Shown here one piece after another: positions 9,714-17,178 of a DNA stretch of 64,000 nt; position 1 is the stretch's first letter; each line of letters begins with the position of its first letter. The notes beneath the pieces were generated by a model that saw only the letters and a program-made list of their open reading frames with translations, searched no databases and was not told where the DNA came from. Source of the DNA: Gracilimonas sp. (GTDB taxonomy: Bacteria; Bacteroidota; Rhodothermia; Balneolales; Balneolaceae); NCBI RefSeq assembly GCF_017641085.1, contig NZ_JAEPPI010000001.1, positions 1,364,001-1,428,000 on the forward strand, written 5' to 3'. The position numbers and the translations under genes are program-made.

Positions 9714-12380
9714 TTAAAAATTATATCGGACTCCGAAAACCACACGTCGCGGTTCGTTATAAAAATCAGGTCGGTCGTAATTCTCATTCAGATATCGGAT
9801 ATCTCCCCTGAACGTTTTCAGGTCTTCATTTCTGTAGAGCGAATATTCTGCAGTTCCTGTATCAGAAAAAACTCCCTGCTCGTTACCGGTGTCGAGCACG
9901 TTGTCAATCTTGGCATAAACCTGAAGCCTTTGATTGCCGCCCATTTCAAAATTCTTGGTAAGGTTTAAATCCAGGTTGTACTTAGGCGGGCGTCGCTGGC
10001 TGTTTAATGGATTGACCGATGGAGGTGTTGTTCCGCTGCGAAGGGTGTAATCCGGAGTGTACGGGAAACCGGAACCTGCATTAAAAATAGCACCAAATCC
10101 CCAACCCTTTCTGGAAGTATAGTTAGCTGTCAGGTTAACCGTGTGGAGCTGATCCCAGTCTAATGGTACAATCCTTTTTTCGAGTTCAGTTTTTGCGGCC
10201 GCTGCATTGTAGGCCTGAGATGGATCGGAGGCATTTCCTTTGGCAATCTGGAAGGTATAATCTGCGGTAAAAAAGAGTCCGCTTGAAAGCGCCTGTTCGA
10301 AGCTTAAAACCACCCCTTTGATAAAACCGAAGTCAGAGTTCTTAACAATGCCATATCGCACTGATGTACCATCAACAACGGTAGGATCGGTGGCCGTACC
10401 CGCGAGGTTTCTGATATCCCGGAAAAAAGCGGTTACCTCTACAGCCGAGCTACTGGTTAATTCCTGCTTATATCCCAATTCACCGTTAATGGTTTTTTGA
10501 GGCTTCAGGTTTGCGTTACCGAGCAGTCCAATCAGTCCCGATCCGCTTCCAAGGCGGAAGAAGGGATTTTGGTACAGCAGGTTAAAGTTTGGAATCTGGA
10601 AAAAGTGACCATAAGAAAAGTGCAGAGCTCCGGTCTCCGAAATCGGGAAAGCTATTCCCAAACGGGGACTGAATTGCCAGGTGGGTTCTGAAGATTCAAA
10701 TACCTGACTTTCGTCCTCAGGACGTTGCTCTTCAAACACAACATTAGGGTCGGTTGGGTCAGTAAATACCTTGAAATTTGAATCGAAGTAGTCGAAACGG
10801 ACTCCGGCATTAATAATCAGGTTCCCGATTTCTACCTTATCCTGTATGTAACCGGAAACCTCAATTGGGTTTACATCATATTTCGAGTTCACAAAAACGG
10901 TTGACACTCCGCCATTAGGATTGTTAACGATAGAGGTTTTGTCGCTGTACTTTAGGGAATGATACCTATACTCAATACCGGATTTAATTTGGTTGGCGCT
11001 GTTTACCTGACTTGTAATGTCAAACTTACCGATCAACGTGCTGGTTTCCCGGCTTGTGCGACCGTTATCGGTTCCCCCTACTATAAAGTTGGATGTGATG
11101 TTGCTTGCCCGGAATCCCGCATAATCATTCGGCAGATATCTTGAGTCATTGGGATCTTCAAACAAGTACGACTCATACATTTTATAGGTATTCGATACGC
11201 TAACATCATAATAGGTATTACTTGAAAGCGTATGGGTGCCTTTCAGGTAGGCGCTGTAATTCCTGGTAAACTCCTGTCGCGAAAACTGCGGCATGAACTG
11301 AGCGGAATGATTGTAATTCTGAAACTCTTCTCCACCAAAAATAGCATTAGCTGCAATCTTCACCCCTGAAGCAGGACGCCAGGTTAACTTCATCTGGGCA
11401 TTCAGTTTTTCATAGGGATTCATATTCACCAGCGAAGAATCACCGGAGCCCAAGGTATCCACCAGCCCAAGCTGACCGAGTGAATTAATCCCCACATCAT
11501 TATAATCGAACACTTCCCGGCCATAAAACCAGCCGTCATTTCCAAAATATCGGGCGCTGGCAAAGAAAAACAGTTTATCCTTTATAATGGGGCCGTCAAG
11601 ACTGGCTTCAACATTACGTACCGCGATGGGGTTAATCTGCCCAATACCTCTAAAAAGATCCGTCCTTGTGGATACATAATCACCTAAAAAGGTATTTACC
11701 GAGCCGGTAAAATTATTGCTTCCATCTTTGGTTACAATATTCACAATACCACTCATGGCTTGCCCGTATTCAGCATTAAAAGCACCGGTAACCACCTGTA
11801 CTTCCTTAACCGAGCTATTCTCAACACCTGCTGAAAGGCTGCCATCAAAAACATCTGTTACGGGAACTCCATCCACCCAATACCCTACCTCGCCGGTACG
11901 ACCTCCTCTAAAGTGACCATCAACAACACCGGCTTGTAGTTCAACAACTTCTGAGAAGTTTTCTACCGGAATAGCTTCAATCTGATCGCTTGTTACTGAA
12001 GAAAGGCTCGCCGTTACATCTTTTCTGATCAATTCTCGCCCTGCAGTAACCGTAACCTCTTCCCCTTCCAATACCTGAGCCCGAAGTTCAACATTAATTT
12101 CTGTGGTCAGATCAATGGAAACACGTACATCTTCTACAGTAGTCTGGCTGTACCCGATGTATGAAACCACCAAGTTATAGCTACCCGACTCAACTCCTGT
12201 AATAATGTACTCTCCATTTACATCGGTTGCATCTCCTTTGGTTGTCCCTTCAATAATTACACTGGCGCCGATAATTGTTTCCCCTGTTTCAAAATCGGTA
12301 ACTACTCCGCGAATTTTTCCATATTGAGCAAAGGCAGTCGCGGTGGTAAGGCTAAAAAAGAGTATGAAGAGATAGCGCAT
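9714..12380 (-). CDS. TonB-dependent outer-membrane receptor with carboxypeptidase-regulatory-like domain
   Basis: TonB-dependent receptor of 888 residues that would import an oligosaccharide or similar ligand through the outer membrane using TonB-coupled energy. A signal peptide (MRYLFILFFSLTTATAFAQ) is followed by a CarboxypepD_reg-like domain (IRGVVTDFETGETIIGASV, to about residue 100). A plug domain follows (about 105-225, including VDGVPVTDVFDG and ...YGQAMSGIVNIVTKDGS), then a 22-strand-type barrel ending in an aromatic C-terminus (FGVRYNF). It is the first gene of the LacI/amylase operon and the nearest gene to the operator palindrome at 12423-12436. It is not followed by a SusD homologue, unlike canonical SusC/SusD pairs. 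The ligand is probably a maltodextrin, judged from neighbours only. Confidence 0.93.
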   Translation of the reverse strand: MRYLFILFFSLTTATAFAQYGKIRGVVTDFETGETIIGASVIIEGTTKGDATDVNGEYIITGVESGSYNLVVSYIGYSQTTVEDVRVSIDLTTEINVELRAQVLEGEEVTVTAGRELIRKDVTASLSSVTSDQIEAIPVENFSEVVELQAGVVDGHFRGGRTGEVGYWVDGVPVTDVFDGSLSAGVENSSVKEVQVVTGAFNAEYGQAMSGIVNIVTKDGSNNFTGSVNTFLGDYVSTRTDLFRGIGQINPIAVRNVEASLDGPIIKDKLFFFASARYFGNDGWFYGREVFDYNDVGINSLGQLGLVDTLGSGDSSLVNMNPYEKLNAQMKLTWRPASGVKIAANAIFGGEEFQNYNHSAQFMPQFSRQEFTRNYSAYLKGTHTLSSNTYYDVSVSNTYKMYESYLFEDPNDSRYLPNDYAGFRASNITSNFIVGGTDNGRTSRETSTLIGKFDITSQVNSANQIKSGIEYRYHSLKYSDKTSIVNNPNGGVSTVFVNSKYDVNPIEVSGYIQDKVEIGNLIINAGVRFDYFDSNFKVFTDPTDPNVVFEEQRPEDESQVFESSEPTWQFSPRLGIAFPISETGALHFSYGHFFQIPNFNLLYQNPFFRLGSGSGLIGLLGNANLKPQKTINGELGYKQELTSSSAVEVTAFFRDIRNLAGTATDPTVVDGTSVRYGIVKNSDFGFIKGVVLSFEQALSSGLFFTADYTFQIAKGNASDPSQAYNAAAAKTELEKRIVPLDWDQLHTVNLTANYTSRKGWGFGAIFNAGSGFPYTPDYTLRSGTTPPSVNPLNSQRRPPKYNLDLNLTKNFEMGGNQRLQVYAKIDNVLDTGNEQGVFSDTGTAEYSLYRNEDLKTFRGDIRYLNENYDRPDFYNEPRRVVFGVRYNF

Positions 12381-12422
12381 TAATCCAACATTATTTGTTC
12401 CGGTTCTTGGAATATAATGTAA

Positions 12423-12436
12423 TGTAAGCGCTTACA
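12423..12436. promoter_or_regulatory. LacI-type operator, perfect palindrome upstream of the TonB receptor
   Basis: TGTAAGCGCTTACA is a perfect 14-bp inverted repeat with a central CG. It matches the LacI/GalR and catabolite-repressor consensus TGWAANCGNTNWCA at every position. It lies 42 bp upstream of the receptor ATG (12380), where bound repressor could block the promoter. The only LacI-family gene in the window is in the operon this site precedes, so autoregulation plus control of the whole starch operon is the simplest reading. Confidence 0.82.
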
Positions 12437-12639
12437 ATTTTTCAAGGATTATTTTCAAAAAACCGCTTTTCTAATGTAGGCTAATCGTCAAACTGTTTGG
12501 CACAATCCATCTCGGGATTAGTAATTAATTAACAGTTCTTTAACCTAAATATAATCTTTCAATTTTAGCCACTCTCGACAAATAATGAAATTAAAATATA
12601 AGGTTATTTAATTTCAGGGGTTAAAATTCTGAGAATGAA

Positions 12640-12653
12640 TGAAAGTGCTTACA
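12640..12653. promoter_or_regulatory. Second, imperfect LacI-type operator
   Basis: TGAAAGTGCTTACA fits the same operator consensus except T for C at the central CG. It lies 10 bp beyond the stop codon of ispG, 217 bp (centre to centre) from the perfect operator. Two spaced sites would permit DNA looping as in other LacI-family systems. Being weaker and single-mismatch, it could also be chance. Confidence 0.5.
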
Positions 12654-12663
12654 AGATTTTTAT

Positions 12664-13899
12664 CTATTCGGACTCAACTGCCTTTTTCTTCCCATAATTT
12701 TCCTGAATATAATTATCCAGAATATCCCGGAATTCCTGCCCGATATTATCCCCTCTCAGCGTGGTGAAATGGTCTCCATCTACATAAACAGGGGCTTTGG
12801 GTTCTTCGAAGGTTCCGGGCAGAGAAATCCCGATATTAGCATTCCTGGATTCACCCGGTCCGTTTACCACGCATCCCATCACGGCTACATCCATTTCTTC
12901 TACACCGGGATATACTTTCCTCCACACCGGCATTGATTCAACAATGTAATCCTGTATTTCTTCGGCCAGCTCCTGGAAATAGGTGCTTTTGGTTCTTCCG
13001 CATCCCGGGCAGGATGTTACTTGTGGAATAAAGCTTCTTATTTTAAGTGACTGAAGAATCTGCTGGGCTACCTGAACTTCCAATGCACGATCTGCTCCGG
13101 GTTGGGGAGTCAGTGAAACCCTTATGGTGTCTCCTATCCCTTGTTGTAAAATGACTGATAATGCTGCTGAACTGGCAACAATACCCTTCATCCCCATTCC
13201 GGCTTCGGTCAACCCAACATGAAGCGGATAATCCACTTCTTTAGCTATTCGTTCGTACACGGTAATAACATCCTGTACACCGGACATCTTACAACTTATT
13301 ATGATCTTATTGGAAGCAAGTCCTACTTCTTCGGCCAGTTTGGACGAACGTTTGGCGCTTTCCACCATGGTATCCAACATAACTTCCTTAGCCGATTTTG
13401 GTTTAGGTAATTCGTTGTTGGCATCCATTTTGTCTGCAAGCAGCTGCTGATCCAGTGAACCCCAGTTTACCCCGATACGAACTGATTTGTCATATCTGAT
13501 GGCCTGTTCTACAATGGTTGCAAAGTTCTCGTCCCGGGTTTTGGTGCCAGTGTTTCCCGGATTAATACGGAAGTTGGCCAACGCCTCAGCCATATCCGGA
13601 TATTGAGTCAGCAGCTTATGCCCGTTATAGTGGAAGTCACCGATAATGGGAACGGTAACTCCCCGGTTCATCAATTTCTCTTTTATATGTGGGACAGCTT
13701 TAGCAGCTTCGTCGTTATTTACGGTGATACGAACCAGCTCGGAACCGGCCCGGTGTAAATGCTCAATCTGGTCTGCCGTCTCATCGATATCTGCTGTATC
13801 GGTGTTTGTCATGGATTGAACCACAATGGGAGCATCTCCCCCAACGGGAACGTGCCCGACCATTACCTGTATTGATTTGCGTCTCTTAATTGCCGACAT
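12664..13899 (-). CDS. ispG: 4-hydroxy-3-methylbut-2-enyl diphosphate synthase
   Basis: IspG (GcpE) converts 2-C-methyl-D-erythritol 2,4-cyclodiphosphate to HMBPP in the MEP isoprenoid pathway, using a [4Fe-4S] cluster. The 411-residue protein has the N-terminal barrel ([20 protein letters not shown]) and the cluster ligands C297 and C300 (SCPGCGR) and C343, with E350 in GCVVNGPGE as the usual fourth ligand. It is the compact bacterial form without the large middle insertion common in many Bacteroidota and plants. Last gene of a minus-strand cluster behind two rhomboid genes (6 bp gap) and a carotenoid-type oxidoreductase, a setting that fits isoprenoid metabolism. Confidence 0.97.
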   Translation of the reverse strand: MSAIKRRKSIQVMVGHVPVGGDAPIVVQSMTNTDTADIDETADQIEHLHRAGSELVRITVNNDEAAKAVPHIKEKLMNRGVTVPIIGDFHYNGHKLLTQYPDMAEALANFRINPGNTGTKTRDENFATIVEQAIRYDKSVRIGVNWGSLDQQLLADKMDANNELPKPKSAKEVMLDTMVESAKRSSKLAEEVGLASNKIIISCKMSGVQDVITVYERIAKEVDYPLHVGLTEAGMGMKGIVASSAALSVILQQGIGDTIRVSLTPQPGADRALEVQVAQQILQSLKIRSFIPQVTSCPGCGRTKSTYFQELAEEIQDYIVESMPVWRKVYPGVEEMDVAVMGCVVNGPGESRNANIGISLPGTFEEPKAPVYVDGDHFTTLRGDNIGQEFRDILDNYIQENYGKKKAVESE

Positions 13900-13905
13900 A
13901 GTGCC

Positions 13906-14814
13906 CTAATCTTTCTTACTTAATTCAAATAGTTTTCGTTTTTCTTCCTGAGAAAGTGAATCATATCCTTTCTTCGATATTTTCTCCAAAATGGCGTCCA
14001 GTTCCGACTGATCCATTTCTTCCACAATCTCAGCATCCTGAACAATATGCATGTTTTTATTGCGTGGACGTTTAGTACCGGAGCCGGAGGTACCGGCTGG
14101 TTTCACTTTCCCAAACATATATTCTACGTAACGGATAACCATACTTAAGTCCGTTCCGTTTTGATGCGCCTTCACTAATAAATATCCTCCCAGAGCTCCA
14201 CCCAAATGTACAAGCCTGGCTACTCCATCCGCACTTCCAAGAAACAAGATGTCGATGGCAATCCATCCGGCCACAAAGAAACGAGCCTGAATGGGCGGAA
14301 ATAAAAACAGCATGATAGGAGCTGTGGGAAACAGCATCGCAAAAGCAACCAGGATACCGGTTACCGCACCTGAGGCGCCAATTACCAGCGCAGTCCCGAA
14401 TATCTGGGCAATACCCGCATCAAGCAGGGCTCCCAATATTCCGGCTCCAAAATAAATTACGGTAAACGATCTCGGCCCCAACGTTTCTTCCACGGCTCTT
14501 CCCATCCACCAAAGCCATAGCATATTGAATAAAAAATGAAAGAAACCTCCATGGAGAAACATATAGGTAACCAATCGCCAGGGTTGAGTTAAGAAGGTCG
14601 GAAAAGATGGATCAAAGCCGAGGGTTGGCACCACCCAGTTATTCAATGTCTGCCCGCCCAGCATTTGGATCACAAACACCACGGCATTAATGGCAATAAT
14701 GGTCCGAATAGCCACCGGCATCCGCATAAAGCCACGCTTGAAAGCATTTCCAAACGAATCGTAGTTGCCGCTGTTCAAATTACCACCGGTAAAAAAAGAA
14801 GGTCCGTTAGCCAT
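13906..14814 (-). CDS. Rhomboid intramembrane serine protease with C-terminal tail
   Basis: Polytopic membrane protease, 302 residues, expected to cut transmembrane substrates within the bilayer. The catalytic serine is S148 in VIGASGAV and the catalytic histidine H203 in RLVHLGGALGG; the W-R and HxxxNM motifs (WRLVTYMFLHGGFFHFLFNM) precede them. After the last membrane segment a hydrophilic tail ends in a small helical motif (DAILEKISKKGYDSLSQEEKRKLFELSKKD), seen in Bacteroidota rhomboids as a DUF6576-like element. Its start overlaps the end of the next rhomboid gene by 8 bp. Substrates are unknown. Confidence 0.93.
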   Translation of the reverse strand: MANGPSFFTGGNLNSGNYDSFGNAFKRGFMRMPVAIRTIIAINAVVFVIQMLGGQTLNNWVVPTLGFDPSFPTFLTQPWRLVTYMFLHGGFFHFLFNMLWLWWMGRAVEETLGPRSFTVIYFGAGILGALLDAGIAQIFGTALVIGASGAVTGILVAFAMLFPTAPIMLFLFPPIQARFFVAGWIAIDILFLGSADGVARLVHLGGALGGYLLVKAHQNGTDLSMVIRYVEYMFGKVKPAGTSGSGTKRPRNKNMHIVQDAEIVEEMDQSELDAILEKISKKGYDSLSQEEKRKLFELSKKD

Positions 14815-15439
14815 AGTATTCCGGTTTTTTTAGTCCCCAGTATTTAATCAGGATAAAACCTACCACCAAGCCCCCTAAGTGAGCAAAGTGTGCAACTCCG
14901 CTGTTGGGCATCGCCAAGCCATTGAACAATTCAAACAGCCCATAAAACCCTACAAAGTATTTTGCCTTTATCGGTATAGGCGGAATCAAAAGCATGATAT
15001 ATCGGTCGGGGAACATCATTCCAAAGGCCAGCAAAATACCAAAAACCGCGCCGGAAGCACCTAAGGTATAGGCAAAATATCCACCTATAAACATGTGAAT
15101 GACAGCTGCTCCGATTCCGGTCAATAAATAATAAATGAGAAACCGCTTCGAGCCCCAAAGGTTTTCAATAGCCTGCCCGAATATCCACAGAGCAAAAAGG
15201 TTGAGAAAGATGTGGCTGAGGTCGGCATGCAAAAACATATAGGTTACCAACTGCCACGGCATAAAGCCTTCTCCCAACGGGTTCAGGACTAAGTACGGAG
15301 CAATAGCGGCACCGATTGGAGTCCAGCCGGAACCAAACAGCTGTTTGGTAAGCAGGAACGCCAGTGCGTTAATAATCAAAAGGTTTTTAATTACCGGTGG
15401 GAATACGGAAAATTGGGTATTGGGTGAAAAATTATCCAA
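14807..15439 (-). CDS. Rhomboid intramembrane serine protease, compact form
   Basis: Second rhomboid protease, 210 residues, with six-helix core only. Catalytic S129 lies in TLGASGAVFG and H187 in HFAHLGGLVVGF; HADLSHIFLNLFALW carries the conserved loop/TM2 region. It lacks the hydrophilic tail of the adjacent paralogue. The pair is translationally overlapped and follows the CrtI-like gene by 11 bp, so they are probably co-transcribed. Tandem rhomboids are common in Bacteroidota; paralogue specialisation is likely but not shown. Confidence 0.92.
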   Translation of the reverse strand: MDNFSPNTQFSVFPPVIKNLLIINALAFLLTKQLFGSGWTPIGAAIAPYLVLNPLGEGFMPWQLVTYMFLHADLSHIFLNLFALWIFGQAIENLWGSKRFLIYYLLTGIGAAVIHMFIGGYFAYTLGASGAVFGILLAFGMMFPDRYIMLLIPPIPIKAKYFVGFYGLFELFNGLAMPNSGVAHFAHLGGLVVGFILIKYWGLKKPEYYG

Positions 15440-15450
15440 AAAATTCTGCT

Positions 15451-16953
15451 TTATTGATGATTCTTGATGACACGTGAATATACGTTGATTCCACTCAAAG
15501 TTACGCCCGGAATTCCTTGTCCCGGGTACGTCGTATCTCCAACAAGATACAAACCTTTAAACGGAGTTTCGTGGGGAGTCCAATTGAGCAAGCTTCGTGC
15601 CATACTTTGTGGAATTCCACCTACCCTGCCTTTTTTACGGTACACCCAGTTTTCCCACGTTACCGGTGTTGCGGTATGTATAACATCTATTTCTGAGTCA
15701 GCAAATCCGGGCAACTTTTCAGCGAGTTTCTTAACGACAAACTCTTCCACCTGTTGCTTTGCCGATTCATATTCCCCGTTCAGTGAGTACCAAAATTCCG
15801 GAGAAGCATGGGTAGAAATATTCAACGTGCGACTCCCCTCCTTCGCCCGATCCGTATCCTCTCGTTTAGACATGGATACAAAGAAGGAGTCCGAGTTGGT
15901 AAACGGAACCGTTTTACCTTCTTCCAAATGGATTTGATGATGCAAGGGTAAATCATCCGGGTAGGTATCGGTGGTTGCGATCCCCAGCGTGATCGCACCC
16001 CAGGCATGGTTGAAATCTTTGGATTCCGATTCAAAGTACTCCTTCACAACACCGGAAGTAATCCCATTCATATTCCAAACCGGGATATTTGAGATCACAA
16101 TGGGTGCCCGATAAGTATACTTTTCCTTTCTTTTATTTTGGGTTTTAACCGTGAACTGCTCTCCTTCCCGATCAATCATTTCAACTCCTTCTTTGGTATG
16201 AAGAGCTCCACCCTTTTCATGAATAAAGGCACGGATGGTATTCACCATCTCCAGCAAACCGCCCGGCACGTAATAATTGGAATAATTGGTGTAGGTCAGT
16301 CCTGCCGCTCCAAACAAGAAAGGAGTTTGATGTGCTTTAGCTTGTGCGGTTATCATCAGTTGCTCATCCACGAATCGGCGAAATTTGGGGGTATCCACGC
16401 CGTACTTTTGCATGACATCTTCCACGGATTGAATCGCATATTTAAGCACCCAAACGTCCAAAGGATTATTATTGATAGCCAGCTTTACCCATTCCGATAT
16501 TTTTTGGGGAGGAAAGAATGGGTTCTTCAGTGAAACCTTCCACACTAAATCAGAAACGGCCAGTGCCTCTTTCCAAAAACCACGCTGTCCGTTTGCATTA
16601 CCAAAAACCCGGACGCATTCCTGAATCCATTGCTCGCGGTCTTTGTAACGTGTAAGCTGTTCCCCATCCAGCCACACCGACATGCTTGGCGTAATTTCTT
16701 CTCGTGGAATCTGAATACCGGTTTCTTTTTCCAGCTTCCAGAGCGGCTGATTTTCATCGAAACCAATCAGTGTAGTTGCCCCCGATTCAAACACATACCC
16801 TTTACGGAAATAAGAAGAAGAACAACCGCCCGGAGCATGCGCTTTCTCCAGGATAAGAACTTTATATCCGGCATTGGCCAGCATGGCGCCGGCACTCATT
16901 CCACCCATACCGGAGCCGGCAATAATTACATCGTAGTCTGTATTGATATTCAT
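15451..16953 (-). CDS. CrtI/CrtISO-like FAD-dependent oxidoreductase
   Basis: Flavoprotein of 500 residues in the phytoene desaturase / carotenoid isomerase / retinol saturase superfamily. The Rossmann motif VIIAGSGMGGMSAGAMLANAG and the ILEKAHAPGGCSSSYFRKGYVFESG segment are typical. The C-terminus carries the FAD-binding signature GLYLVGDTTYPGQGIPGV. It would desaturate, saturate or isomerise a carotenoid or related polyene at the membrane. No crtB or crtY is visible nearby, so the exact reaction is open. Head of the minus-strand cluster with the two rhomboids and ispG. Confidence 0.85.
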   Translation of the reverse strand: MNINTDYDVIIAGSGMGGMSAGAMLANAGYKVLILEKAHAPGGCSSSYFRKGYVFESGATTLIGFDENQPLWKLEKETGIQIPREEITPSMSVWLDGEQLTRYKDREQWIQECVRVFGNANGQRGFWKEALAVSDLVWKVSLKNPFFPPQKISEWVKLAINNNPLDVWVLKYAIQSVEDVMQKYGVDTPKFRRFVDEQLMITAQAKAHQTPFLFGAAGLTYTNYSNYYVPGGLLEMVNTIRAFIHEKGGALHTKEGVEMIDREGEQFTVKTQNKRKEKYTYRAPIVISNIPVWNMNGITSGVVKEYFESESKDFNHAWGAITLGIATTDTYPDDLPLHHQIHLEEGKTVPFTNSDSFFVSMSKREDTDRAKEGSRTLNISTHASPEFWYSLNGEYESAKQQVEEFVVKKLAEKLPGFADSEIDVIHTATPVTWENWVYRKKGRVGGIPQSMARSLLNWTPHETPFKGLYLVGDTTYPGQGIPGVTLSGINVYSRVIKNHQ

Positions 16954-17021
16954 GCCGACCTAACATGATTTATCAGCCAAAATGTTCCGTACTTTTTCGG
17001 TATTACGATGTGGGCATTTTT

Positions 17022-17084
17022 AACCTTTCCAGAGTTAAACCGGGAAGGTTAATCAAAATTCGAGCCTTAATAACTCTGGAAAGG
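17022..17084. repeat. Inverted repeat with two mutually exclusive hairpins
   Basis: Arms CCTTTCCAGAGTTA (17024-17037) and TAACTCTGGAAAGG (17071-17084) are a perfect 14-bp inverted repeat with a 33-base loop. The left arm can alternatively pair with GGGAAGGTT at 17042-17050. It lies in the polA / crtI-like intergenic region. No T-run follows on either strand, so an ordinary intrinsic terminator is not supported. Confidence 0.6.
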
Positions 17085-17127
17085 ATAGCTAAAGGAAGAA
17101 TGATGATTAACCATCCAACAACTATTC

Positions 17128-17151
17128 GCTCCGACGCAGAGCGTCCGGAGC
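17128..17151. repeat. Palindromic hairpin repeat, GACGC core, copy 1
   Basis: GCTCC-GACGC-AGA-GCGTC-C-GGAGC forms a 10-bp stem with one bulged C. A sequence-related hairpin occurs at 31402-31426, so this is a small dispersed palindromic element. It lies 27 bp beyond the polA stop codon and might also act as a transcription stop, but no T-tract is present. Confidence 0.65.
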
Positions 17152-17178
17152 GAGTGTCACCTCATCACCTCATCACTC

